A DNA stretch of 64,000 nt from Acidobacteriota bacterium (GTDB taxonomy: Bacteria; Acidobacteriota; Holophagae; Holophagales; Holophagaceae): assembly GCA_014189895.1 (NCBI GenBank), contig BJFQ01000001.1:62001-126000 (forward strand), read 5' to 3'. Position 1 is the stretch's first letter. Each line of letters opens with the position of its first letter. Of this stretch, positions 8,568 to 18,590 are shown one piece after another. Both the position numbers and the translations under genes were made by a program. The notes beneath the pieces are model-generated. The model did not search any database and was not told where the DNA came from. It saw only the letters and a list, made by a program, of their open reading frames with translations.

Positions 8568-8585
8568 GTCCTGAATCGTCAGGAC
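8568..8585 (-). promoter_or_regulatory. Leader hairpin of the TonB receptor gene
   Basis: GTCCTGA (8568-8574) and TCAGGAC (8579-8585) form a perfect 7-bp stem with a 4-nt loop, 17 nt before the start codon and just upstream of GGAG (8559-8562). The placement matches the hairpins before the outer-membrane gene at 2354. On the plus strand it is followed by a T-run, but no plus-strand gene precedes it. Confidence 0.5.
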
Positions 8586-8819
8586 AGGTTTTTTAACGAG
8601 ATAGAAAGACTTTGGGGCCATAGCCTCAAAGAGATAATGAAATTTACACCCTATTCACAGAGATTGTCTATATAAAATATGAAACTTTTTATTTCAGACA
8701 AGCATCAAAATACTATATTTTTATAAACCTATTTATATCAGCATTTATATGAATTAAATTGATTCAACCTTCTATAAAATCAAGAGGATCGCCCTGAGAA
8801 AGTTTCATATAAATTATGC
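8586..8819. other. AT-rich promoter region
   Basis: No gene is seen here. The region is very AT-rich and should hold the promoter for the receptor gene at 8551. TTGTCT (8665-8670) and AGACAA (8697-8702) face each other about three helical turns apart, the same core as in the repeat next to the MerR gene. Confidence 0.4.
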
Positions 8820-9494
8820 CTATAGTATGGATCGGCGTAATTTCTTCAAAACTTCATCCCCCTCAGGAAAGGCTTGGCGGTAAAGATCGAGGTGTTTTCG
8901 GGCTGAAACAGCATCCCCCTGAGCCTGATCAATCATAAGTTGCATCTCCCAGTAGGCTTGGGCCCACGAAGAAGGGGTGTCGGCTTCGGATTCAAGGGGC
9001 TTCAAAAAGGCTTGGGCCTCTTGGGGTTGACCTAATAGAAGAGCCTGATTGGCTTGTTGGATCCGTTCCCAAGCCTGAAGAGAACTCGGCGTGTCCGCTA
9101 AAGGAGGTAGGCTGAGCACCAGCCGCCAATTATTGATGAGGTTGATGAGCCCATTTTTCTGACTGGAAGGAACTTGGGGTAACAAGGCTTCCGCTTGAGG
9201 GAGATAGCGCGCGAGCGATTGCGTGAGGGCTTCGCCTTTCTTGGGTTCAAATTCCGTCCCTAAGGCTTCGATTCGAAGGGCACTCAACTGAGCTTGAAAG
9301 GCTAAAACGGCCTTTTCACGGGCCTGTCTTATAAAATAACCAACCAAAAGAAGAGCCACAAAAATCCCCACGGCCCACAAGATTTTTTTAAAAACCTTTG
9401 AGGGGTCTTCTTTTGAAAGACTTTGTTGGAAATGATCTAAACTCGGGGCAGGTTTTTGGACTTGAATAATTTTAGGGGTATCGGGTTTGGCCAT
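8820..9494 (-). CDS. Membrane-anchored TPR-like protein (YfgM-like fold)
   Basis: A 224-residue protein: a cytoplasmic N-terminus of about 50 residues rich in Lys/Pro/Gln, one membrane segment ('ILWAVGIFVALLLVGYFI', about 53-70), then an extracytoplasmic helical domain in which A/L/Q-rich helices recur ('SSLQAWERIQQANQALLLGQPQEAQAFL'-type in parts, 'SWAQAYWEMQLMIDQAQGDAVSARKHL'), consistent with tetratricopeptide repeats. The layout resembles YfgM, a periplasmic chaperone-network partner, but I see no direct sequence signature. The start is the ATG at 9494. A longer frame to 9662 exists only because it reads through the tRNA gene, giving the familiar tRNA-derived peptide. It lies 38 nt downstream of tRNA-Phe and is probably co-transcribed with it. 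Confidence 0.65.
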   Translation of the reverse strand: MAKPDTPKIIQVQKPAPSLDHFQQSLSKEDPSKVFKKILWAVGIFVALLLVGYFIRQAREKAVLAFQAQLSALRIEALGTEFEPKKGEALTQSLARYLPQAEALLPQVPSSQKNGLINLINNWRLVLSLPPLADTPSSLQAWERIQQANQALLLGQPQEAQAFLKPLESEADTPSSWAQAYWEMQLMIDQAQGDAVSARKHLDLYRQAFPEGDEVLKKLRRSIL

Positions 9495-9532
9495 AATGTG
9501 AGGTCTCTTAGAAATATGGAGGGGATTGAGAG

Positions 9533-9608
9533 TGGTGCCTGGAGAGGGAATTGAACCCCCGACACAAGGATTTTCAGTCCTTTGCTCTACCAACTGAGCT
9601 ACCCAGGC
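9533..9608 (-). tRNA. tRNA-Phe (anticodon GAA)
   Basis: Read on the minus strand, the gene starts GCCTGGG and pairs with a 3' acceptor arm ending in AGGC, then A and an encoded CCA (9533-9535). The D-arm (AGCTCAGTTGGTAGAGC), the anticodon stem-loop with CTGAAAA (anticodon GAA) and the T-arm with GGTTCAATTCC are all present. The length of 76 nt with CCA is normal. Confidence 0.97.
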
Positions 9609-9676
9609 AAATGGCGTCAGACTCCGCAGAATATCATTGAAGTAAGGTCTAAGCAAAGCCAACTCGGAGAGGTGCC

Positions 9677-9958
9677 ATGGAAGATCTCAAGCATTTAAAG
9701 TTGCAAGTTTATTCAGCGGATTGGTGCCCCGACTGTCGACGCTTAGAACAATGGCTTGAATCCGTGGGGGCGATCTACGAGAAGGTAGATATTGAGAAGG
9801 TGGTGGGGGCCGCTGAAAAGCTGGAAGCAGAAACCGGTAAAAGAGCGATCCCTTTTATTTTAGTGAATGGACAGACCTGGATTCGGGGCTATCACAAAGA
9901 GCTACCTCAGCGCTTTAGTCCTGACCTATTAATACAAGAACTCAAAAATATACCCTAG
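9677..9958 (+). CDS. Glutaredoxin-like thioredoxin-fold protein
   Basis: A 93-residue protein with a thioredoxin fold. The first strand 'LQVYSADWC' leads into the redox motif WCPDC (Cys18 and Cys21), followed by a long helix, and 'KRAIPFILVNGQTWIRGYHKEL' carries the cis-Pro and the glutathione- or substrate-facing region. The length and the CPxC-type motif match small glutaredoxins of the GrxC/NrdH/mycoredoxin type, which reduce disulfides or mixed disulfides in the cytoplasm. CPDC rather than CPYC is seen in some bacterial relatives. GAGAGG precedes the ATG. It lies alone between the divergent tRNA gene and mreB and may share the mreB transcript (57-nt gap). The exact reductant (glutathione or thioredoxin reductase) cannot be told. 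Confidence 0.82.
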   Translation: MEDLKHLKLQVYSADWCPDCRRLEQWLESVGAIYEKVDIEKVVGAAEKLEAETGKRAIPFILVNGQTWIRGYHKELPQRFSPDLLIQELKNIP

Positions 9959-10015
9959 GCAATCGGCGACAAGTACGTAAATCTATTCTTCCGACATTTT
10001 GAAAGAAGCCTGGCT

Positions 10016-11065
10016 ATGTATCCTTGGTTAAAAAGTGATTTTTGGAGCAATTTAATCTCGACGGATCTTGCTATTGATTTGGGGACGGCGTCCACCCTTA
10101 TTCACGTCAAACAACTCGGTCAAGTTGTGATCTACGAGCCCAGCATTGTGGCGATTAATACCACCACGAATCAAGTCGAGGCCGTCGGAGACGAAGCGAA
10201 GCAATTGATGGGGCGCACGCCCCAGGGCGTGAAGACCGTTCGACCGATGCGGGACGGCATGATTTACGAAGTTGATGCCGCAGAAAAAATGTTGGACGCC
10301 TTTATTCGAAGAGCCAAATTGAAGCATGGTCGAATGCACTTGAGTACGCGCATTTGTGTTTCCGTTCCTCCACGCGCTCATCAAGTGGCACGACGAGCGG
10401 TACGTCAATGCTGCTACGACGCCAAAGCGAATGAAGTTTTTCTCGCCGATCAAACCATGGTCGCAGCGATTGGAGCCGGTTTAGCCATCAGTGAAAAACG
10501 AGGATGCATGATTGTAGATATTGGTGGAGGTACCACGGATATTGCGGTCATGAGTTATCACGGTAAAGTCTTCTCGGACTCGATTCTTGTCGCAGGAGAC
10601 GAAATGGATGAGGCCATCACGAAGTATATTAAGGACAAATATAATGTGGTCATTTCCGAGTCCGCGTCGGAAGAAGTGAAAATGACGCTTGGATCCGCTT
10701 ACCCGTTAGGCAAAACCTTAACGATGGAAATTTCGGGTCGTGATGCCTTTGAGGGTCTGCCCAAGACGTTGGTCTTAAATGATGCAGAAATTCGAGACGC
10801 TTTGAGCGCGCCGATCAATGCAATTTTAGATTTGGTTCGTCGTGCCCTGGCGGAAACGCCTCCGCAACTTTCAGCGGATCTCATTGAACGAGGGATTTGC
10901 CTCTCGGGCGGCGGTTCGTTAATCAAGGGTCTCGATGAGCGTATCCGTAAGGAAACCCATCTTCCTGTTTTTAGAGCTGAGAATCCTCGTTATAGCGTGG
11001 TCGAAGGAACGGCAACATTGCTTAACGATATCCCCCTCCTCCGTCGCATTCAGATCTTAGATTAA
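10016..11065 (+). CDS. mreB: Rod shape-determining protein MreB
   Basis: The 349-residue actin-like protein has phosphate-1 loop 'DLGTAST' (21-27), phosphate-2 loop 'DIGGGTTD' (168-175) and the adenosine-site 'LSGGGSLIKGLDE' near 300. It forms membrane-bound filaments that direct lateral wall synthesis with MreC, MreD, PBP2 and RodA, all of which follow here in the usual order. One deviation stands out: the LIEEPMAAAIGAG segment of most MreBs reads LADQTMVAAIGAG here. By alignment the catalytic Glu is Gln146, the residue type used by eukaryotic actin at this site. The amphipathic or hydrophobic N-terminus ('MYPWLKSDFWSNL') fits membrane attachment. First gene of an apparent mre-rod operon, with 17 nt to mreC. 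Confidence 0.95.
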   Translation: MYPWLKSDFWSNLISTDLAIDLGTASTLIHVKQLGQVVIYEPSIVAINTTTNQVEAVGDEAKQLMGRTPQGVKTVRPMRDGMIYEVDAAEKMLDAFIRRAKLKHGRMHLSTRICVSVPPRAHQVARRAVRQCCYDAKANEVFLADQTMVAAIGAGLAISEKRGCMIVDIGGGTTDIAVMSYHGKVFSDSILVAGDEMDEAITKYIKDKYNVVISESASEEVKMTLGSAYPLGKTLTMEISGRDAFEGLPKTLVLNDAEIRDALSAPINAILDLVRRALAETPPQLSADLIERGICLSGGGSLIKGLDERIRKETHLPVFRAENPRYSVVEGTATLLNDIPLLRRIQILD

Positions 11066-11082
11066 TTTCATCGAGTGGGTCC

Positions 11083-11937
11083 ATGGCTTACACTGGCGGT
11101 CTGAAGTCAAAGCCCTTCTGGACTCGAGGGCCTTTCTTGATCGTCGTCTTCATTTGGGCATTACATTTTGTTTGGGTGTTCATTAGCCCGGTGTCCCTGC
11201 GCAGTCAAGCCTTCGATACTTGGCTCTCAAGGCCGCTTTTACAGTGGGGGAATGCACGTCATCAAAAAGAAGTGGCGCGCACGGAAGGGACCCGCCTTTT
11301 AGGGGATGTGCTGGTCGAAAACCAACAACTGAGAGAGCAAATTCAGGCACTTCAAAATCAACAGCGCCAGTGGGATCAAGATCGTGAATCTCTGGGTGGG
11401 TTGACCCAAATGCTCGATCTCCAGAAATCCACGTCGGCTGTGGCTACCGTGGCCGAAGTGATTTACCACACACGCCCACGTTTTTTCGGGACGTTAGTCA
11501 TTAATAAAGGCCTCAGTGAGGGCCTCAAAATCGATCAGCCGGTCATTACGGCGCAAGGTGTCATTGGACGGGTGTGGTCGGTCGGATCTCATCAATCTAC
11601 CATTCTGCCTGTCGATGCTCCGAACATCGGCATGGCGGTGTACTTATCGACGTCAAAGTCATCAGGTATTCTCCAAGGACGTAGCGAAAACCTAGGGGAG
11701 ATTCTCTATCTCCGCTCAGAAACGTCGGTGCAAACCGGGGAATCAATTTTTACTTCAGGGCTCGACAACATATACCCTCGCGGGCTTTTGGTTGGGCACG
11801 TGAAAGAGGTCCGTAGCGAGGGGGGAGCCTCTCGCATTCTCGTTCAACTAGCACCTCGCCTCGATCAACTTCGTTATGTGCTGATTCTCCCTCACCCGAC
11901 ACCGCTGGAATCCCTTAGCGAACCCGTCGTCCAATGA
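11083..11937 (+). CDS. mreC: Rod shape-determining protein MreC
   Basis: The 284-residue protein has one N-terminal membrane segment ('PFLIVVFIWALHFVWVFI', about 13-30), a coiled coil rich in Gln/Glu/Leu (about 65-105), and a periplasmic beta-barrel pair (about 115-275) with the family pattern 'VINKGLSEGLKIDQPVITAQGVIGRV' in pieces and 'SGLDNIYPRGLLVGHV'. MreC bridges MreB filaments and the PBP2-RodA synthase in the periplasm and activates PBP2. Placement directly after mreB and before mreD and mrdA supports the call. Length is normal. The downstream mreD start lies within 11 nt, indicating translational coupling. Confidence 0.93.
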   Translation: MAYTGGLKSKPFWTRGPFLIVVFIWALHFVWVFISPVSLRSQAFDTWLSRPLLQWGNARHQKEVARTEGTRLLGDVLVENQQLREQIQALQNQQRQWDQDRESLGGLTQMLDLQKSTSAVATVAEVIYHTRPRFFGTLVINKGLSEGLKIDQPVITAQGVIGRVWSVGSHQSTILPVDAPNIGMAVYLSTSKSSGILQGRSENLGEILYLRSETSVQTGESIFTSGLDNIYPRGLLVGHVKEVRSEGGASRILVQLAPRLDQLRYVLILPHPTPLESLSEPVVQ

Positions 11938-11947
11938 AGGAATGAAT

Positions 11948-12442
11948 ATGAAGACTTTGCATTCAAACTTATCCAACAGGACCCTCCGCCGAGTCTTAGC
12001 TTTGGGGGCGCTGGTGTCCCTAGTGGGCTTGGGCACACACCCTACATTCCAATGGCTGGTCCACACGTTTTTGATTCATGCGCTGGCCCTCGATCCCACC
12101 TCCTGGGTACTGTCGGCGCTTTGGCTTACGCTGAGTGGCTGGAGTGTTGAACTATCCTTTCGCGTTACCCCATGGCTAGGTGCGCTCCCTTTTGCGAATC
12201 TCACCGTGGGTCTTATTTTTCTTGGGATACGAAAGAAGTTCCCTCCGTTTACCTATTCAGCTCACCTTCTTCAATTTATCGGGGCTTACGGAATACACCT
12301 ACTGGGATATCTGCTTTTCAACTGGCAACTCAACCATGTATGGGCGTGGGATGATATGTATCTGGTAATTTTTTTAACCACGCCTTTACTGACTGGGCTC
12401 TCTTGGCAACTTCTAAAATTTGAGAAACGTCGTAAATTATGA
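11948..12442 (+). CDS. mreD: MreD-like rod shape membrane protein
   Basis: A 164-residue integral membrane protein with about five hydrophobic segments ('VLALGALVSLVGLGTHPTFQWLV', 'WVLSALWLTLSGWSV', 'LPFANLTVGLIFLGI', 'LLQFIGAYGIHLLGYLLF', 'MYLVIFLTTPLLTGLSW'). Sequence similarity within MreD is always low, so the call rests on size, topology and position between mreC and mrdA. MreD is a membrane scaffold of the elongation complex. The second ATG at 11948 is chosen because AAGGA ends 6 nt upstream; the first ATG at 11942 touches that site. The stop codon overlaps the mrdA start in an ATGA. Confidence 0.8.
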   Translation: MKTLHSNLSNRTLRRVLALGALVSLVGLGTHPTFQWLVHTFLIHALALDPTSWVLSALWLTLSGWSVELSFRVTPWLGALPFANLTVGLIFLGIRKKFPPFTYSAHLLQFIGAYGIHLLGYLLFNWQLNHVWAWDDMYLVIFLTTPLLTGLSWQLLKFEKRRKL

Positions 12443-14289
12443 ATCCTCAGGTCCGTTGGCTGGTCGAACGAAGTGCCCAAAAAATTAAATGGATTTTTAT
12501 TATCGGGCTCGCCTTGAATTTTGCCTACTACGGCTATGTTCAGATCATCAAGCGAGGTTATTTTCAGGAACGGGCTCAAAACCAAGCGATCAAACTTCGA
12601 CTCATTCATGCGCCCCGAGGGATTTTATACGACCGCCATGGCGTGCGTTTAGTCGATAACGTCAATGCCTACGAACTCGTGATTCATCGCGATGAACTAC
12701 CTTTCGATCCTCAAATTTTGAGCGCATTTGCGAGTGAATTTGGTCTAGATGAAAAGGCTTTTATAGCAGTGGTTCAATCCTACCGGGAGGAAGGATCGGG
12801 TATTGTTCCTTTAACCATTCAGAACAATTTAACGGAAGCAGAGCTCGCTCTCTCGGAACGACTGAAAGCCCGATTTCCTTTCTTGTCCATTGAAAGTTCT
12901 CCGCGGCGATCTTACCGAGATAATGAATTAGCTGGTCATGTTCTCGGCTATATCGGAGAAATAGATTCGAAGACCCTCAAGAAGAAATCCGGGGCTTTTC
13001 AGTTGGGGCAATGGGTTGGTCGCGAAGGCATTGAGGCTCAATGGGATACCCACTTGAGGGGCCAAGATGGTGCTAAACGCATTATGGTCAATCGATCCGG
13101 AGTCGAAATTGCTCTGCTCGATGAAGAGACAGCTGAAGTCGGTCGCAGTCTTGTTTTAACCTTGGACTTAGGTATGCAAAAAATATTAATGGAAAGTTTC
13201 GCAGGTAAAAAAGGCGCGGCGGTTGTTTTAGATACCCGCGATGGAGGGGTTTTAGCCATGTATTCCTCTCCGAGTATTAATCCTAATGTTTTTGCGGGCC
13301 GTATGTCGCAAGCCCAAGTAGATGCCACCTTCAATAATCCAGACAAGCCCATGATGAATCGTGCGATTCAGGGCCTTTATCCTCCGGGATCTACGTTCAA
13401 ACTCTTAACCGCCATTGCTGGTCTTGAAAAGCAGGTCATTACTCCCGAGACAGTTTTTTATTGCGGGGGTCGTAAAAATTTTTATGGTCGTGATTTTCGG
13501 TGCGACAAAGCAACAGGACACGGATCTATCAACCTGATTTCTGCCATTGCTCAAAGCTGTGATATTTATTTTTATGAAATTGCGAACCGACTCGATGTGG
13601 ATGACATTTATGAGATTGCTCGCCGCTGGGGTTTGACCGTCGACACCGGCATTGATTTACCTAACGAAAAAACCACACGGATTCCAAGTCGAGAATGGAA
13701 AGCTAAGGCGTCTCCCCAAGATCCTAAGTGGTATGCCGGTGAAACGATCAGTGTGGGCATCGGACAGGGGCAAGTTGGCATGACTCCTGTCGGATTGGCT
13801 AAATTTTATGCCACATTAGCCAATCAAGGTCGACCGATCACGCCCCATCTTTACTACGGTCTCAAAAATGAATCGACGGGGCAGGTCGACATCAAACCCG
13901 TTCCACCGCTTCCTTCTATTTCACTTGAGCCCCGTTACTGGGCGGTCCTTCATGAGGGATTACTCCAAACGGTGCAATCTGGAACCGCGGCAACTTCTCG
14001 GCTGAGTGGAGTCGATATGTTGGGGAAAACAGGCACCGCTCAAGTGGCTAAGTTTGTGAATCGATCTCACTATCTACGTCAGGCAAAGTCGCTCAGAGAC
14101 CATGCCTGGTTTGCAGGTTACGCTCCTAAAGATCATCCAGAGATCGCCTTTACCGTTTTAGTTGAAAATGGGGGGTTTGGGGCAGATAGCGCTGCGCCTA
14201 TCGCAGCGAAGTTAGTAAAATATTGGATGGTGGATCGTCTTCGTCAAGACCCTCCAACCAGCCCTTCTTCGTCGCCCTCTCGTCGCTAG
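12439..14289 (+). CDS. mrdA: Penicillin-binding protein 2, elongation transpeptidase
   Basis: The 616-residue class B PBP has a cytoplasmic stub, one membrane anchor (about 17-38, 'WIFIIGLALNFAYYGYV'), a dimerisation/pedestal domain with 'RGILYDRHGVRLVDN' (about 59-73), and a transpeptidase domain. Catalytic motifs are STFK (Ser318), SCD (Ser373) and KTGT (530-533). It crosslinks peptidoglycan in the periplasm during lateral growth together with RodA, whose gene follows 20 nt downstream. The ATG overlaps the mreD stop (ATGA). SCD in place of SxN is usual for PBP2. The C-terminus ends in a Pro/Ser-rich tail. Inhibition by beta-lactams of the amdinocillin type is known for the family. Confidence 0.95.
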   Translation: MNPQVRWLVERSAQKIKWIFIIGLALNFAYYGYVQIIKRGYFQERAQNQAIKLRLIHAPRGILYDRHGVRLVDNVNAYELVIHRDELPFDPQILSAFASEFGLDEKAFIAVVQSYREEGSGIVPLTIQNNLTEAELALSERLKARFPFLSIESSPRRSYRDNELAGHVLGYIGEIDSKTLKKKSGAFQLGQWVGREGIEAQWDTHLRGQDGAKRIMVNRSGVEIALLDEETAEVGRSLVLTLDLGMQKILMESFAGKKGAAVVLDTRDGGVLAMYSSPSINPNVFAGRMSQAQVDATFNNPDKPMMNRAIQGLYPPGSTFKLLTAIAGLEKQVITPETVFYCGGRKNFYGRDFRCDKATGHGSINLISAIAQSCDIYFYEIANRLDVDDIYEIARRWGLTVDTGIDLPNEKTTRIPSREWKAKASPQDPKWYAGETISVGIGQGQVGMTPVGLAKFYATLANQGRPITPHLYYGLKNESTGQVDIKPVPPLPSISLEPRYWAVLHEGLLQTVQSGTAATSRLSGVDMLGKTGTAQVAKFVNRSHYLRQAKSLRDHAWFAGYAPKDHPEIAFTVLVENGGFGADSAAPIAAKLVKYWMVDRLRQDPPTSPSSSPSRR

Positions 14290-14309
14290 TCTTTTGAGGC
14301 TTAGTCATC

Positions 14310-17386
<3,077 letters not shown>

Positions 17387-17424
17387 TTTTAGAGGTAGCT
17401 TCTCTCTTGGAAGGCAGGTCCATC

Positions 17425-18582
17425 ATGAAAAAGCTTTCACAGCATTTTGCCACCAACTGTATTCATGCCGGTCAAGAGCCCGATCCCACCACTGGGGCGG
17501 TGATGACGCCGGTCTATTTCACGTCAACGTATGCTCAAGATGGATTTGGCAAACATAAAGGTTATGAATATGGACGAACCCATAACCTGACGCGTGCGGC
17601 CGTAGAAGGTAATCTCGCAGCACTCGAGGGGGGCCAGCATGGGATTGCCTTTGCCTCGGGTTTAGCCGCCACCCAAGCGATTCTTGAATTACTGTCCCAA
17701 GGGGATCATCTCATTTTAGGGAACAACGTTTATGGGGGAACCTATCGTTTAGTCGACAAGATTATGTCGCGCCTAGGTCTTTCGTATACACAGGTCGACA
17801 CCGCAGATCTGGTCGCGGTTAAACAATCGCTGCAGCCCAATACACGGTTGGTGATGCTCGAGACGCCCACGAATCCCATGTTGGGGTTGACGGATATCCC
17901 GGCGGTACGATTGATTTTAAAGGAAGCACACTCGGATGCCCTCTTGGCAATCGATAATACTTTTGCGACGCCCTACAATCAATTGCCGCTCAATTTAGGT
18001 GCTGATTTAGTTTGGCACAGCACGACGAAGTATCTGAATGGCCATAGTGATTCGATCGGGGGTGTCGTCATTACTTCTCGTGACGACCTCGCAGAAAAGA
18101 TCCGTTTTATCCAGAACGCAGGAGGAGCCATTCTCTCTCCGATGGATGCATGGCTCATTCTCCGAGGTACGAAAACCCTTCATTTAAGAATGGCGAAACA
18201 CAACGAGAACGCACAAAAAATTGCTGAGTGGTTGTCTCAACGCTCGGATATTCCTCGTGTTTATTTTCCAGGACTTCCTTCACATCCCCAGCATGCACTC
18301 GCTAAAAAACAAATGAAGGGTTTTAGTGGAATGGTCAGTTTTGACACCTTAGACGTGGAGAAAACGCGACGTATTGGGGCTGCTTTCAAGCTTTTTACCT
18401 TGGCTGAATCCCTAGGGGGTGTTGAGAGCTTGGTCTGCCATCCTGCAAGCATGACCCACGGGAGCGTGCCGGAAGCAGATCGGGCCGCCTTAGGGCTGAC
18501 AGATTCCCTCTTGCGACTTTCAGTAGGCGTTGAAGACGTGGAGGACTTGATCGCAGATCTCGACCAAGCCCTCAAAGCCTAA
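17425..18582 (+). CDS. Trans-sulfuration PLP enzyme (cystathionine gamma-synthase/lyase type)
   Basis: A 385-residue member of the Cys/Met-metabolism PLP family. Visible features are the N-terminal 'TNCIHAGQEPDPTTGAVMTPVYFTST' region (in pieces), 'YEYGRTHNLTRAAVEGNLAALEGG', the PLP-phosphate loop 'ASGLAATQAI', 'ETPTNPML', and the Schiff-base Lys202 in 'HSTTKYLNGH' followed by 'SDSIGG'. The C-terminus has 'AESLGGVESLVCHPASMTH'. Members make or cleave cystathionine, or release methanethiol, in the cytoplasm; sequence alone does not separate MetB, MetC/PatB-like lyase and CTH. The start at 17425 follows GGAAGG; a longer frame inside ligA was rejected. No SAM riboswitch is seen in the short upstream gap. 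Convergent with the next gene, 8 nt apart. Confidence 0.88.
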   Translation: MKKLSQHFATNCIHAGQEPDPTTGAVMTPVYFTSTYAQDGFGKHKGYEYGRTHNLTRAAVEGNLAALEGGQHGIAFASGLAATQAILELLSQGDHLILGNNVYGGTYRLVDKIMSRLGLSYTQVDTADLVAVKQSLQPNTRLVMLETPTNPMLGLTDIPAVRLILKEAHSDALLAIDNTFATPYNQLPLNLGADLVWHSTTKYLNGHSDSIGGVVITSRDDLAEKIRFIQNAGGAILSPMDAWLILRGTKTLHLRMAKHNENAQKIAEWLSQRSDIPRVYFPGLPSHPQHALAKKQMKGFSGMVSFDTLDVEKTRRIGAAFKLFTLAESLGGVESLVCHPASMTHGSVPEADRAALGLTDSLLRLSVGVEDVEDLIADLDQALKA

Positions 18583-18590
18583 ATGATTTC

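Noticed and set aside
9495-9662. N-terminal extension of the TPR-like protein to 9662
   Set aside because: The extra residues come from reading through tRNA-Phe; the peptide VAQLVEQRTENPCVGGSIPSPG-like pattern is the usual false translation of tRNA genes.
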